Numbered from the stretch's first letter, positions 9,716 to 19,746 are shown. The stretch is DNA of 64,000 bases from Liolophura sinensis (GCF_032854445.1 NC_088304.1:36568599-36632598); one strand, 5' to 3'. Made by a program: numbers and translations. The notes: generated by a model not told the origin, from the letters alone.

Positions 9716-11227
9716 CTATCCAAAAAAAGAAACGCATAGGTGTTTTGATTTATTTTGAAATGAAATAAATACATTTTGTCTTCATTTCATGAGCAAAATG
9801 TGTTTTAATATTGTTAATAGTCACAGTTAGCACACATTTTATTCCTCAAAACATTTCTTGGTTGAAAATGTTGAGTTTGGAGGCCGTTTTGGGAAGAAGT
9901 AAAAAATACAGCACCACACTGCATCACATGCAGTCTTACGCATGGAAAGCATGCAGTGTGTGACTATAAAACCGCAACTTCGGGCCGGAAATCGGCGTCT
10001 TTCAAGTGGTGTTTTCAAGCTGATTCAACATGCCACGTCTTGACACTGTCACAAGAAATATTGCCATTGGAAGACTTCAAGCTGGAGAGTCCCAATCGTC
10101 CATTTCTAGGCGTCTACACGTCAGCCAGAGCACGATTTCACGGCTTGCTGTCCGCTACAACAATACTGGGACAACAAATGACCGTCGGCGTTCAGGTCGA
10201 CCACGTGTCACTACAGCAGCCCAAGATCGCCACATAAGAGTCCTCCATTTGCGTGCCAGTTGTGCTACAGCTGAAACGGCAGCAGCCAGCTTACCGGGAC
10301 TGAGGATATCAGGTCAGACAGTGCGGAACAGGCTGAGGGAACATGGACTGAGAGCCAGGAGGCCCTATGTTGGGATCGTGCTGCGTCCTCACCATCGCGC
10401 CAATCGCCTCCGATGGTGTAACAACGTGACTGCATGGAATCTACGCAACTGGCGACGCATTTGGTTCAGTGATGAGTCCAGATTCCTATTGCAGAGACGT
10501 GATGGTAGAAACCGGGTTTACAGACGTGCACACGAACGTTATGCCCCTTTCTGCGTACGCCAAGTGGACAGATTTGGTGGAGGGAGTGTGATGATGTAGG
10601 CAGCAATATCGTATACTGGTCGTACAAATCTTGTCCACGTTTAGGGAAATCTTACGGCCGTACGCTACCGAGACACCATCCTGCAGCCACACCTCTTACC
10701 TGTCATTGACGTTCAGCCGGAGTTGTTCCAGCAGGACAACGCCAGACCGCACACGGCACGTGTCACAAGGGACTTCCTCGCCGAAAACAATGTAAATGTG
10801 CTACCCTGGCCGTCCCGTTAACCGGATCTTAACCCAATTGAGCATCTGTGGTATGAACTTGATCGACGTCTACGCCAACGTCAACCTCAACCCCAAACGC
10901 TTCAAGAGCAAGTTGCATGTTTGCAGGAGGAGTGGCAGAACATTCCCCAGGCCTCTATCCAGCGTCTCATCCAGTCCATGACAAGGCGTGTCAGAACTGT
11001 TATTCGTGCCCGTGGTAGTCACAACAGATACTGACATTCCACTCAAGTGGGAGACTCATTGTGAGTGTCTTACCTCAAGTTGATGGCCTTGTTGTCTAGA
11101 TATGGACCCTTCCTTAATCTGTGTAAAAAATATTTGCAGAATAGCAATTCTTATTTAGTTATGCATAATTGAAAAGACTACATCACCTCCGCAAAAAACC
11201 GGGTTATGCGTTTCTTTTTTTGGATAG
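9716..11227 (+). mobile_element. Tc1-type transposon, family A copy 1, inserted in the Polinton
   Basis: Terminal inverted repeats begin CTATCCAAAAAAAGAAACGC and are flanked by TA on both sides (9714-9715, 11228-11229). The element is 1512 bp. It lies between the acidic-protein gene and the ATPase gene and cuts off the natural end of the ATPase. Copies 2 and 3 are at 49325 and 55836. Confidence 0.93.
10030..11033 (+). pseudogene. Tc1 family A transposase (DD34E), broken
   Basis: ATG at 10030. N-terminal paired-type HTH (RDTV-IAIGRLQAGES, RRLHVSQSTISRL), linker RRSGRPRVTT, catalytic Asp in WFSDESRF (about 10470), second Asp in QQDNARPHTA (about 10730), and third acidic residue in the IEHLW block (about 10840). 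Stops at 10597-10599 (TAG, where the sister copies have TGG) and near 10641 and 10818, plus altered residues, kill it. Unlike copies 2 and 3, codon 9 is AGA, not TGA. Confidence 0.9.
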
Positions 11228-11838
11228 TATATAATCTTAGATGTGGCGGGCGTATCAGTCATTAGCAGGAGCTTAGAATGCGGACTGTTCTTGAGCTTCT
11301 GTCGAACCTCTGCCTTTTCGCTCTCGGCCTCGATGATGTGGTTCTCCTCCAGGCATTCGTTGAACGAGTGCTGATCTTTGCAGTGGAATAAAGCCACCCA
11401 CTTTATCTGCTCGCAAAAGTCTTTGAGAACGGCGTTATATTTCTGAGTGAGCACCCAGACGCTTTGCTTTGCATGACGGCCCGAGAAAGCCATGAATGAC
11501 AGCATTTTTTGTTTCTTCTTCATCGCTTCCAACGCGCTACAATCATCGATGATGTATAAGGTGGGCTCCCCCTCGAACAATCTGTAGAAAGCTCTCAGAC
11601 AGTCGTTGAGCCGCTCGCCAGGGTCAAAACAATAGACCTCAGGGTCAGACAGTATCCATCGCCGCCGGTACGCCTCGTTATGCTTAAGAGTGGGGCACAG
11701 GATCACAATGTGATGAAAGAAACCACGGAAAGGGCCCTCAAACAGGTCCAGCACGAAGACAGTTTTGCCGCAGTTCGTCTGCCCACAGATAATCGCGCAG
11801 TGGGCGCCATCAATAAAGCGCGCTAACGAATCTACCAT
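11155..11838 (-). CDS. Polinton DNA-packaging ATPase (FtsK/HerA type), C-terminus replaced by Tc1
   Basis: A P-loop ATPase that would pump DNA into capsids. ATG at 11836-11838. Walker A is GQTNCGKT (residues about 18-25); Walker B is LYIIDDC (about 95-101); a sensor-like Gln occurs in VWVLTQKYN. The frame is open to 11155, but everything after about 11227 lies in the Tc1 terminal repeat, so the last 20 or so residues are transposon-encoded. The start overlaps the 3' end of the capsid gene by 29 bp. The ATPase core itself has no stop or frameshift. Confidence 0.85.
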   Translation of the reverse strand: MVDSLARFIDGAHCAIICGQTNCGKTVFVLDLFEGPFRGFFHHIVILCPTLKHNEAYRRRWILSDPEVYCFDPGERLNDCLRAFYRLFEGEPTLYIIDDCSALEAMKKKQKMLSFMAFSGRHAKQSVWVLTQKYNAVLKDFCEQIKWVALFHCKDQHSFNECLEENHIIEAESEKAEVRQKLKNSPHSKLLLMTDTPATSKIIYYPKKETHNPVFCGGDVVFSIMHN

Positions 11839-13083
11839 TCTCGATGTGCAGCTTTGCGTCCATGATCACATAGAGATATACGTTCAACACGCCGGGATAT
11901 TCTCTCTCTTTTGTCACCTGTATCGTAATCACCTCGCTGGCGTTCAGAACGCGCCTCCCACTGCCATGCAGCTCGTCATCGTCGTTTGGCCGAAGGTCAA
12001 GCCAGAAGGCGTGCTTGTGCGTCAAGACCTCTTCCAGGGAGACGTCTGCCAGGCCTAAGTCTTTAAGGACCCTGGCCACCTCAGGGTCTCGCTTCCGTAG
12101 GGGTGAGCTGGCGAAAAACCTCTGGACCTCGCCCCATTGCTGGTACGCCCGCATGCCCTGGCTGTACAGCTGATTGGGGACCCCTTCTATTGTGACTTCT
12201 ACTTTGGTGATCTTCCGATTCCGACCTCCTCTTCCACGGGGTTCCTTTAGTCTCGAACAGCATGAGGATGCCCTTCATTGCTCTCGCGGGCGTGTTCAGG
12301 TTTATGTTCCAGAGAGTATCAGACTTGTCCTTCACAAACTTTCGGTGCAGGAGGAAGCGATCATACAGAATGCAGACGCCACCGGCAAACTGGGTGCGGA
12401 TCTGTCTAGGAGCTCCTCTTCGGTGACCATATCGAACTCCAGGCTGATGTTGTCGGTGGTGTAGGTCGCGTCGTCATTGTCTCTTGCCTGAATGACCCGG
12501 CCGTAATCGTTGAACGTCAGTTCGTACTCCAGTCGGTCGGCCAAGGCACTTGGTAGAATGGCATGTGGCTATCTAGAAGTTGAAAGTCTAGCTGAATGTG
12601 AAACCGGCTGCCAAAGGCGCTAGCGATGGCATTTTTTCCAGTATCGCCGTCACTTGCGTCCTCCGCTCCGACTGGAAGTTTAGGCATGTTTTCGCTGCCG
12701 ATGCCTTGGTAGGCCGCATTCCGCCGTTTGTTTTTGGTCAGCCATAAGTCGCCGTAGCAATGAAACACATCAGCGTTGTCGATGGACATTAACTAATTCC
12801 CGCTGATTCTGATCGTGGTTTTCTTGACTACTGCGCGTCCGAGATTCCCGACCACTGTGGCGTTCGGGTCGGATGAATTGATTGTGATCAAAAAGGCCAA
12901 GCGCACGGTATCGGGCACAATGACGTCATTTGCGCCGAGGTTGGGGAAGCGGACCAAGAGTTGTTGATTCTGGTCGATCGTACTCGGGTTGTTGGTAACG
13001 ACCAAGGACTGCCGTACACCTTCTACCCCCCGAGGCTTACGGAGTGTTCTGAAAGGGTTTAGCCTGCGTCCGTATGCATCCAT
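11810..13083 (-). pseudogene. Polinton major capsid protein (double jelly-roll), broken
   Basis: This is the shell protein of the virus-like particle. It starts at ATG 13081-13083 and is read on the minus strand to a TGA at 11810-11812. Recognisable blocks are QQLLVRFPNLGANDVIVPDT (about 12930), SIDNADVFHCYGDLWLTKN (about 12760), RLEYELTFNDYGRVIQA (about 12510) and HAFWLDLRPNDDDELHGSG (about 11980). Lesions: in-frame TAG 12793-12795, and frameshifts near 12548, 12408 and 12225. At about 420 codons it is otherwise of normal length. Its 5' end is divergent from the long membrane-protein gene starting at 13126, so the 42-bp gap probably held a shared bidirectional promoter. Confidence 0.85.
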
Positions 13084-13125
13084 TGTGTATTGAAGGCATA
13101 CCTTGCAATGTTCAATACGAGGATT

Positions 13126-14447
13126 ATGGCAGACTATGACTTTGATAACCAGGCGTACGACGCCAGAGAAGACAACGCCCAAGACGATGCCAGAGAGGAG
13201 AACAACATCGACGACGAGCGGACCCCTCTCCTTGCAGGTAATAATGTTCCCGAGCAACAAAGCTTTGGTGATGAGTTCCTCAAATCCCCAGAAGGAAGGA
13301 TATTAGCGCAAGCCGTTAATGATTATTACAAAAACTTGGAGGAGATGTATGGCCTCCCCCCCAAAAGTCTCAAACGCTATTACATGAATTTTGAGATTAG
13401 CGAAGAAGGGAAAGTGATGTAAAAATCATCCACAAACGAACAGGTGGATCGCGAGTCCTCACATCAATCGCCAACCAAAAAGGAGGGGGTGATGCTATTC
13501 GACCGGGGCTGGGCATTGAAAACTGGAGGAAGGCAATCCAGCCATCGTTGCATCCGGCAGCAGTCGCAGCCATGGACACAGCGAGTTTAGAACTCGGTGC
13601 CGTGGCCGCCGAGGCAGATACCATGGAGCTGAAGGATTTAAACCAAGCAGCGAAAAAAGCCGATGATGCTGTCCACACACTGGAAACAAGCTTGACGGAT
13701 AGTGAGGTCGGGCGGGCTCTTAAAACGATAAACGACCTTCCTCTTCCCATGCGAGAACTTCTGGGGCTTGACAAGGCACTGCAGACCTCAGAAGGCGAAC
13801 ACGCGAATAACCTCGCCAAGCTGTCAAGTCTCGATAAGGACATCGCAAAACAAAAACAGAAGTTGCAGGAGGCCACTGATGAATTCTCCCGGCGCCGGAT
13901 CCCTGACCGGATAAAGAATCTCGAGGACGAGAGGGTGGCCCGGCTGGAAGCAGCCTCTTTAACGGGCGAAGCCATGCGCACTCAAATACGCCGCATCAAG
14001 CAGGCGGTCGATCGCATCCTACACAAGGATACCACTCTGGCCGAGCGCGTCCGCACCCTCTTCCGGGAGCAGGGAATAACCGTGGTCTGCATTCTCACGG
14101 CAATTGGGATGGCGATCTCGACACTGGGGCTAGCGATAAAGTTGGCGCTGACTGGCAGGTCCGGTAGGGGCATCCAGCCAACGCCACCTCCATCCGACGG
14201 GGGTGGTCTTAAAGAATGGGTGAAAAAGCATCTCCAGTCCCTGGAGCGCGCCCTTGGCAAGCTGGCTGGGAAGCCTGCCGCTGCGATTCCGGGTATTATT
14301 GGCAGTATCGTGTCCTGGCTACTGAACCTTGTCGGGAAAACGGCTGGGTGGCTGGCCGATAATGTCTGGGCTCTAGTCGTCGCAGTAGGTGGCCTAATGC
14401 TCGTGGCTGTTCGCAAGTATTTAACGCATAGTCCACAGCAGCAGTAA
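13126..14447 (+). pseudogene. Polinton long coiled-coil/membrane protein, one frameshift
   Basis: It starts at ATG 13126 (an in-frame ATG at 13108 is also possible). The N-terminal acidic part has repeated DNAQDDAREEN-type segments; a frameshift lies near 13420, and the next frame runs to 14447. The second part is a long helical region (about 13600-14000), then membrane segments ITVVCILTAIGMAISTLGLA (about 14080), a Gly/Pro linker (PTPPPSDGGG), IPGIIGSIVSWLLNL (about 14290) and NVWALVVAVGGLMLVAV (about 14365). I recognise it as a large conserved Polinton protein; the function is not established. Confidence 0.65.
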
Positions 14448-15479
14448 GCCGATACCAACCCCAGCGACGACGATGGCTGTCTTCTCCGCACCGTGATTCT
14501 TTTGCTTTGGAAATAGGGGTTCTTGTTTGCCTCCGGCGGCAGCAACATGTTGAACGCGCGCAGTGGGAGGTGGGACGCTTTCTTGTGGCTCAACGATCCC
14601 GTGGGAAGATGCGCGCTTGTGCAAAGTGGGCTGCACTTTAGCGTTCACACCCTCATTGGCGCCTAGCTTCTGGTCCTCTGTGGCCACGACGATTTTGTTG
14701 TTGTAGTTCGCCACATGGTCGATCTGCAGAAGCATGTCGCTGGGGGCCATATATAGGCCTATGCCATACACAAAGTGTACAGCGCTCCCGGCATACTGTA
14801 GCACGTCCTGATAGCGTTTGATAGCAGACGGAAGATCGATCGGAGAGGAAATAGCGTCTTCAACGTTCGCGGCAAACTGTTTTTGCGCGTCGAAGGCTGT
14901 GCCGAGCTTAGAATACGCGCCCTTGTTTGCGCTTGGGCGCCTAGAATAGCCCACACGTATGTCCGGATGGAATCGTTTAGGCGCTCTACGCCCGGCTGCG
15001 TGAATCCTTGGGATGTGTCGACAATGAACGCCGCCCAAGCCTCCTCGGCGTCCTGCTTGATGTAGTCGACGTGGAGCGCTGTAGGCTTTCTAGAGAACGA
15101 CATCCTGCTCGGAACGAAGGTCCCATCGGCAATGGGGCTGTAGCCCGTTCTCGTGATATAGAAATATGCAACTCCGAGGCCGTGATTCACCCCCCTGCGC
15201 CTCCAGTCTGTGTGCGCATCTACGCGGAACTCCCTACAAATCCTCTCATAGGCCCTCTCGTCGTAGGGGTTTTTGAATGTCGCCCACGCTCTTGCGGCAG
15301 GGGGTTATCTTTGGCAGCCGGTACTTGGCCAACACATCTGTGAACTGGACTGGAAAGGCTTTCTTTTAATCGATGTAGATGTCAAATCGCGTGAGCTGCT
15401 CTGCGTGGGTTTGGATACTATGAAATGCCCCGGCCTTGTAAGTGGACTCTCTACTGAACCTGTAAGCCTCGCTGTTCAT
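14421..15479 (-). pseudogene. Polinton conserved virion-type protein with C-terminal TM, broken
   Basis: ATG at 15477-15479, minus strand. After 37 codons a TAA occurs at 15366-15368. Further on the recognisable blocks are GLGVAYFYITRTGYSPIADG (about 15160), a segment with AWAAFIVDTSQGFTQPGV (about 15030), DSIRTYVWAILGAQAQ (about 14960), SSPIDLPSAIKRYQDVLQYA (about 14830) and a terminal membrane anchor AIVVAGVGIGLLLLW (about 14450). Frame changes occur near 15240 and 14930. It is divergent from the gene starting at 15490 with only 10 bp between the two start codons. A structural role is inferred from its position. Confidence 0.6.
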
Positions 15480-15489
15480 CGTGGCTAAG

Positions 15490-17005
15490 ATGTTCATCAC
15501 ATTGACTGACATTCTAAATGGGGCACAGCACACGCTGCCTCATGCCCTTAACAACCTCGACGGCCGCCTTAAAACCGCCCTTCGCGAGATAACATTCTAC
15601 CCGGCCTGGGTGAATATCCCCTCCGGAGTGGGCTTCTTGCTTGAGGGCAAACGTGTTGAAGTGCCGACGGGCTACTAAAATGTCTGTACGCTGGACAAGG
15701 ACATATTCCGCCCGCATGGGGTTTCTCTCGGAATGAATGAAGCCACGGGCCGCTTAGTCCTTACCCTCCCTAGAAATACCTTCATAATACTCCAAGAGCT
15801 TGCCCCCATCTTAGGGTTCTCCGACGGGATGACTCCCATAGGGGGGACTGTGGAGGGTGAAAAGCTACCTAACTTGGTCTCACATAAAGAAGTCTTCGTG
15901 CATTTAAATGAACTGAGCACCTCAGAAAACGTGAGAATAACCTCAGATTTCGGTGGCGGTTCCACACTACTTAAAGCCATCGCCGTGACTGGTGAAGGGA
16001 TTAACTGCGGGAAGACGGTTTCATTTCCCAACCCACAGTACAAAACCTTGCGCGCCGGCTATATAACGCCCTTGACTGTGGCACTTTTAAGACAAAGACG
16101 GCAAGTGTATGAATGTAGGGTACCTCAGTGCTACCCTAGAAATACAATGAGTATTATGGACGCAGCCGGTCCCAGGTCTGCGTGCCTGTCTTTAAGCGAC
16201 TTGGCAGATGTGTCGGAGTTCGAACTTCAAGGCCAGGGAGGTAAAATCTACGCCTTCCAGATTCAAAGTGGCAAGTACAACCGCAAAAAGATTACGGGAG
16301 GGCAAGCAGAACCTACCACGTTTGCTTCCCTTGAAGATGTCTCATCCTCTGTAGAGCAAGAGCGCAGGTCACCGTCTGAGGTGATTGAAGAACAAAAACT
16401 CTCATTAATTCGCTTTGAAGGCCGCTTTATTCTTACCCGAGCTCGCTACCCCGATTGGTTCATAGATGTGAAGGTGACCCCGATGACGGTCCAGTGTGAA
16501 AAAAGTTTTCAACTCAGGAACCTCTTTAGTGTCGTGGGTACCAACCAGCGACTGTCATATAGCTATGGGTTGAGGAGGTTACTTCAAACTACCTGAGGCG
16601 CCGGGTGTAGAGACCGTGCGTCTTAGCGCGCAAACCATGTCTATGGCCATGTTACAAATAAACCCTGGATCTATACTTATCTTCAACATCATACTTAGCG
16701 CGGCCTCTCAGCGCCGTTCCTCCATGATTACCGGGGTGAAACTAAAGTGGCCTGTAGAGCACGATGGAAAGGAGCTCAGACTTATGATCAAATTACCGGC
16801 CCAGGGCGACCCAGTCATCCGGAGCTCTCTCGAGGATATACGGGTCTTTGCAGGGGGCGTTTTTAATTTCGATGAAATCTATTTAGAGTCCGGTATAAGA
16901 CTTCGCCGCTTTCGTGTTAGTAGTCCCGAGGACGACTTAGAGTTTACCGACGTTATTGATTTATTTGGACAATATGGGACGACTGTACCCGGCGATCACG
17001 GATGA
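15490..17005 (+). pseudogene. Polinton putative minor capsid/penton-like protein, broken
   Basis: ATG at 15490. The N-terminal pattern (LPHALNNLDGRLKTALREIT, then FYPAWVNIPSG) resembles the jelly-roll-like N-termini of minor virion proteins in Polinton-like elements. An in-frame TAA at 15676-15678 is followed by the same frame to 16596, and a frameshift near 16575 leads into a third piece ending at 17005 (blocks MLQINPGSILIFNIIL, SSLEDIRVFAGGVFNFDE, DVIDLFGQYGTTVPG). Total length would be about 500 codons. The assignment as minor capsid is tentative. Confidence 0.55.
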
Positions 17006-17080
17006 AAACCCCTTGCCGCCGGAGAGCGCGGCGCCAACGATTACGGATGACCATCCTTTGGCCCGACCGCGCCGACAATT

Positions 17081-17686
17081 ATGGTTGAAAACCCCTTGGC
17101 CCCGACCGCGCCGCCGGAGAGCGTGGCGCACGCCCATCGTCTGCAGTATATCAGCGAAATATAGAATCAGCTTGAATCTGAGCGAGATCTCCGTCGGGCC
17201 TTGTACAAACAGTACCGGCGCGGTGTCTTAGCCGCCGAGGCCCTTGATTCGGCCATGCTCACGGCCGGTTTGGGATTAGGGGTAGCAGGCTTGGGGCTAC
17301 TCACAACGATAATTGCAGCCCCTGCTTTCTTGGCCATGGAAGCTGTGGCCCTAGCTTGCGGTGTCTTAAATGTCGCCGGAAAATTCGTTAGCCGCCGGCT
17401 TCACGCAAAGGCCAAGAAACATAACGATATACGGCTGTTCGCTGAGGCCAAACTTAACAGCATCCGTGAGCAGATATCTACGGCATTATCTGATGGTGTT
17501 ATTTCAGACGTAGAGTTCATGCAAATCGTTCAGGAGCTCAAGAACTACTCTGATGTGAAGCAGGAGATACGCGCAAAGTCTCGTAAGGTATTCTCCGTAG
17601 AGATCGATGAAAGCACGAAAAAACAGCTTATAGATCGCGGCCGAAAACTAGCTCGGCAAGAGCTGAAAAACGCTCTTTCCGAATGA
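17081..17686 (+). pseudogene. Polinton hydrophobic/coiled-coil protein, one stop
   Basis: It reads from ATG 17081 with one in-frame TAG at codon 28 (17162-17164). Then come a basic segment (RRALYKQYRRGVLA), two hydrophobic stretches (TAGLGLGVAGLGLLTTIIAA and AMEAVALACGVLNVAG) and a charged helical C-terminal half. The 80 bases before the start hold near-duplicates of the start region (GATGAAAACCCC and GGTTGAAAACCCC with CCGCCGGAGAGCG blocks), suggesting an unequal duplication. Function unknown. Confidence 0.5.
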
Positions 17687-18555
17687 TGTTCTGGGGAGGT
17701 GCCCAGGGGGAACTTGTTTGGAACCAGGGCAACCCCATGCTATGTCTCGAGAGCCCCGGGGGCAGGGCATTAGCCAGGATCTGGGGTTTGGGGGCCGCCG
17801 TAAATAAGCAGAGGGTCTGCCGCCGGAGACATTTTATCGCCACTGTATCATTGAAAATCAAGACCATATAATAGCTTTAATTGCCATTATATAACTGGAA
17901 ATAATGTATTACTATTGGACCCCAGAAATTGACTGTTTTTGGGGCCCAATATATCACACTTTTCCCACCAATGACCGTCACTGAGTGCGAATCACTAAAA
18001 AGAGTACATAAATTTTATATTAAACTATGTAAGGTTGCAATCTGTTATGTTTTGGACAACCAAGTGTGAAACAGGAGGTAGAAAAACAAATTGAACTGTA
18101 AAATACCCAATTCAATACAGATGCAAGGAAAACAATGGCAATTTGGCGCAGCAGTTCTGACAGTTCCAGTGTGAATGCTGTGAATCAGGAGGTAGAAATA
18201 AATAAACTGTGAACAATAAAATACACAAAAATACATATCAATCATAATGCATGGTAATTTGGCACAGCAAGTGCATGTCACTCACAGTTACACTACTTCA
18301 CATTAAAATGCAACGGAACCAAATCAGAATACAGTATACATAGCTCTTACAACTGAGACTGGGAACAGGCAAAATTATCACCACTGAATCTGTGACTGTC
18401 ACTCACTAAAAAGAGTAGTGTCACCAATCACCATACGATTTGAGCAGCTAAGTCACAGTAGGTAGAAATAAATTTGTAAAATACAAAAAACAAGAAACAA
18501 TTCAAATACATGTACTATCAAAAAAGCAAGGCCTGGTTTATAGCTCAGCCTGTTA

Positions 18556-18629
18556 CCAATTAATCACCACCCTAACGGCGGGCTCCGGATTTTTTGCGCT
18601 AGCGACCCACCGTTAGGGGGGTTAATTGG
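18556..18629. repeat. Inverted repeat (hairpin) in the Polinton
   Basis: Arms CCAATTAATCACCACCCTAA...(18556-18578) and the near complement ending TTAATTGG (18610-18629) enclose a loop of 31 bases. They pair except for a few positions. Confidence 0.7.
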
Positions 18630-18758
18630 GGCTGACACATCCCACTACCTTTGGGCCATCTACAACACCCCTTGGTAAGGTCTATCTGCCTCGGAAACTG
18701 TCGAAACTTGCAGAGATTCCTTAGAAGTGCGTAGAACCCGGCGCTATATGCAGGTAAT

Positions 18759-18840
18759 GTATTCATATATTACATATACAGGAGACCAAATCCGGATTTG
18801 AGCTAGCAAACATCCCCTTATATATGTAGTATATGAATAC
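18759..18840. repeat. Inverted repeat (hairpin) in the Polinton
   Basis: The arms GTATTCATATATTACATATA (18759-18778) and its reverse complement at 18821-18840 differ at one base. The 42-base loop contains the palindrome AATCCGGATT. Confidence 0.8.
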
Positions 18841-19229
18841 ACCCCTTACACACAGCGCCTTTCCCACCTGTGTCAGCCGACTGAGCTATATCACACGACC
18901 CACGAAACATGGGCTAAATTGGAAGGACTTTTCCGCATAAACACAATATCTCCAATCCTCCTAAAAATACTGGATCTTATCAAACAAGACACGCTGAAAA
19001 AGGCTGTCACATTTATTTTTCATAAAAATCCGTAGTTTAAGCCCTATACTGGGGAGAAAATCAGCTGAATCACCCTGTTGTGCAACACAGCCGGCCTATA
19101 TATAGACTATACGCCTTATCTATTAAATGCCCACTAGGTCGCCTCATATCAATGTGTGTGTGTAGGCTAGACTTGTAAATAAGCATGTACCCCTTGGCTG
19201 GGGAGGCGCCTAAGGGGGGCTTTATGGGG

Positions 19230-19318
19230 GAAGCAGGGAAAGGGGGTGGGGGCCTCTATTTGTTATGGGGAGGGCCCCAAGGGGAGGGTGTGCCAGAACC
19301 TATAGTGTGTATACTACT
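19230..19318 (-). repeat. Polinton right terminal inverted repeat
   Basis: The reverse complement of 2981-3069 with few differences; it ends GTATACTACT, followed by the target copy AAAAC. Confidence 0.93.
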
Positions 19319-19505
19319 AAAACTGATGATCGCTTCTCTCTTGTGTGTTACCGGCTGTATTTCTTATTTGTATAATTTCTTACATATCTTTGTCTTTGGG
19401 AGTTAGTGTTAAACGTTGTTTTGGAAATGGATCTTGCGATTATCGACTTTGAACGCCCTTTACGGACTACGAATGGCATATGAATGTCGGACTTGACGCT
19501 TATAT
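19319..19505 (+). repeat. Dispersed repeat, right half (after the Polinton)
   Basis: It continues the repeat broken by the Polinton and matches 45424-45613 (GATGATCGCTTCTCTCTTGT, ACGTTGTTTTGGAAATGGAT, GACGCTTATATTTA). Confidence 0.8.
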
Positions 19506-19746
19506 TTATTGAGTTTGTGTATTTCCACCCAAATACACTCAATCTTTTAAAAACGTGGATACTTTGCAATGACTAGTTGTGCTATATTTATATTTTTCTG
19601 GAGGGGAGGGGGGAGGGGTATTTTTGCAATTTGATTGCTTTGTTGTTTTAAAATTCCGAAAAAGAACAGGAAGCTTTCAACTTTCAGAGGGAAAGCATAA
19701 TGGGGGAGAGCTATAAAATTTAATCCAGCTTTTTGTGGTTTGTCAG

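Larger units (their letters stand above)
17880..19229. other. Polinton right non-coding region with foldbacks
   Basis: AT-rich, no ORF of note. About 17990-18520 holds degenerate repeats of roughly 130 bp (shared pieces: CAGGAGGTAGAAA, AATTTGGC-CAGCA, TCACTAAAAAGAGTA). About 18538-18893 holds nested inverted repeats: arms 18556-18578/18610-18629 and 18759-18778/18821-18840. The GC-rich gene block ends near 17870. Confidence 0.6.
2981..19318. mobile_element. Polinton/Maverick (virus-like DNA transposon), degenerate, 16.3 kb
   Basis: Polintons are self-synthesising DNA transposons of eukaryotes with virus-type genes. The ends are defined by 89-bp terminal inverted repeats beginning AGTAGTATAC, and by the direct repeat AAAAC just outside both ends (2976-2980, 19319-19323). 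Polintons usually make 6-bp duplications, so one base may have decayed. The diagnostic genes are present: protein-primed PolB, retroviral-type integrase, FtsK/HerA-type packaging ATPase and a double-jelly-roll major capsid protein. Coding DNA (about 3.1-17.8 kb) is visibly more GC-rich than the flanks. At least a dozen nonsense and frameshift lesions make it non-autonomous. It carries a Tc1 insertion (9716-11227). I found no adenain-like cysteine protease. Confidence 0.93.

Noticed and set aside
13397-13981. 194-codon minus-strand ORF opposite the long Polinton membrane protein
   Set aside because: Shadow frame rich in Ser/Arg, created by the codon pattern of the plus-strand gene. The ORFs at 13982-14593, 3456-3857 and 15675-16043 (minus) were rejected for the same reason.
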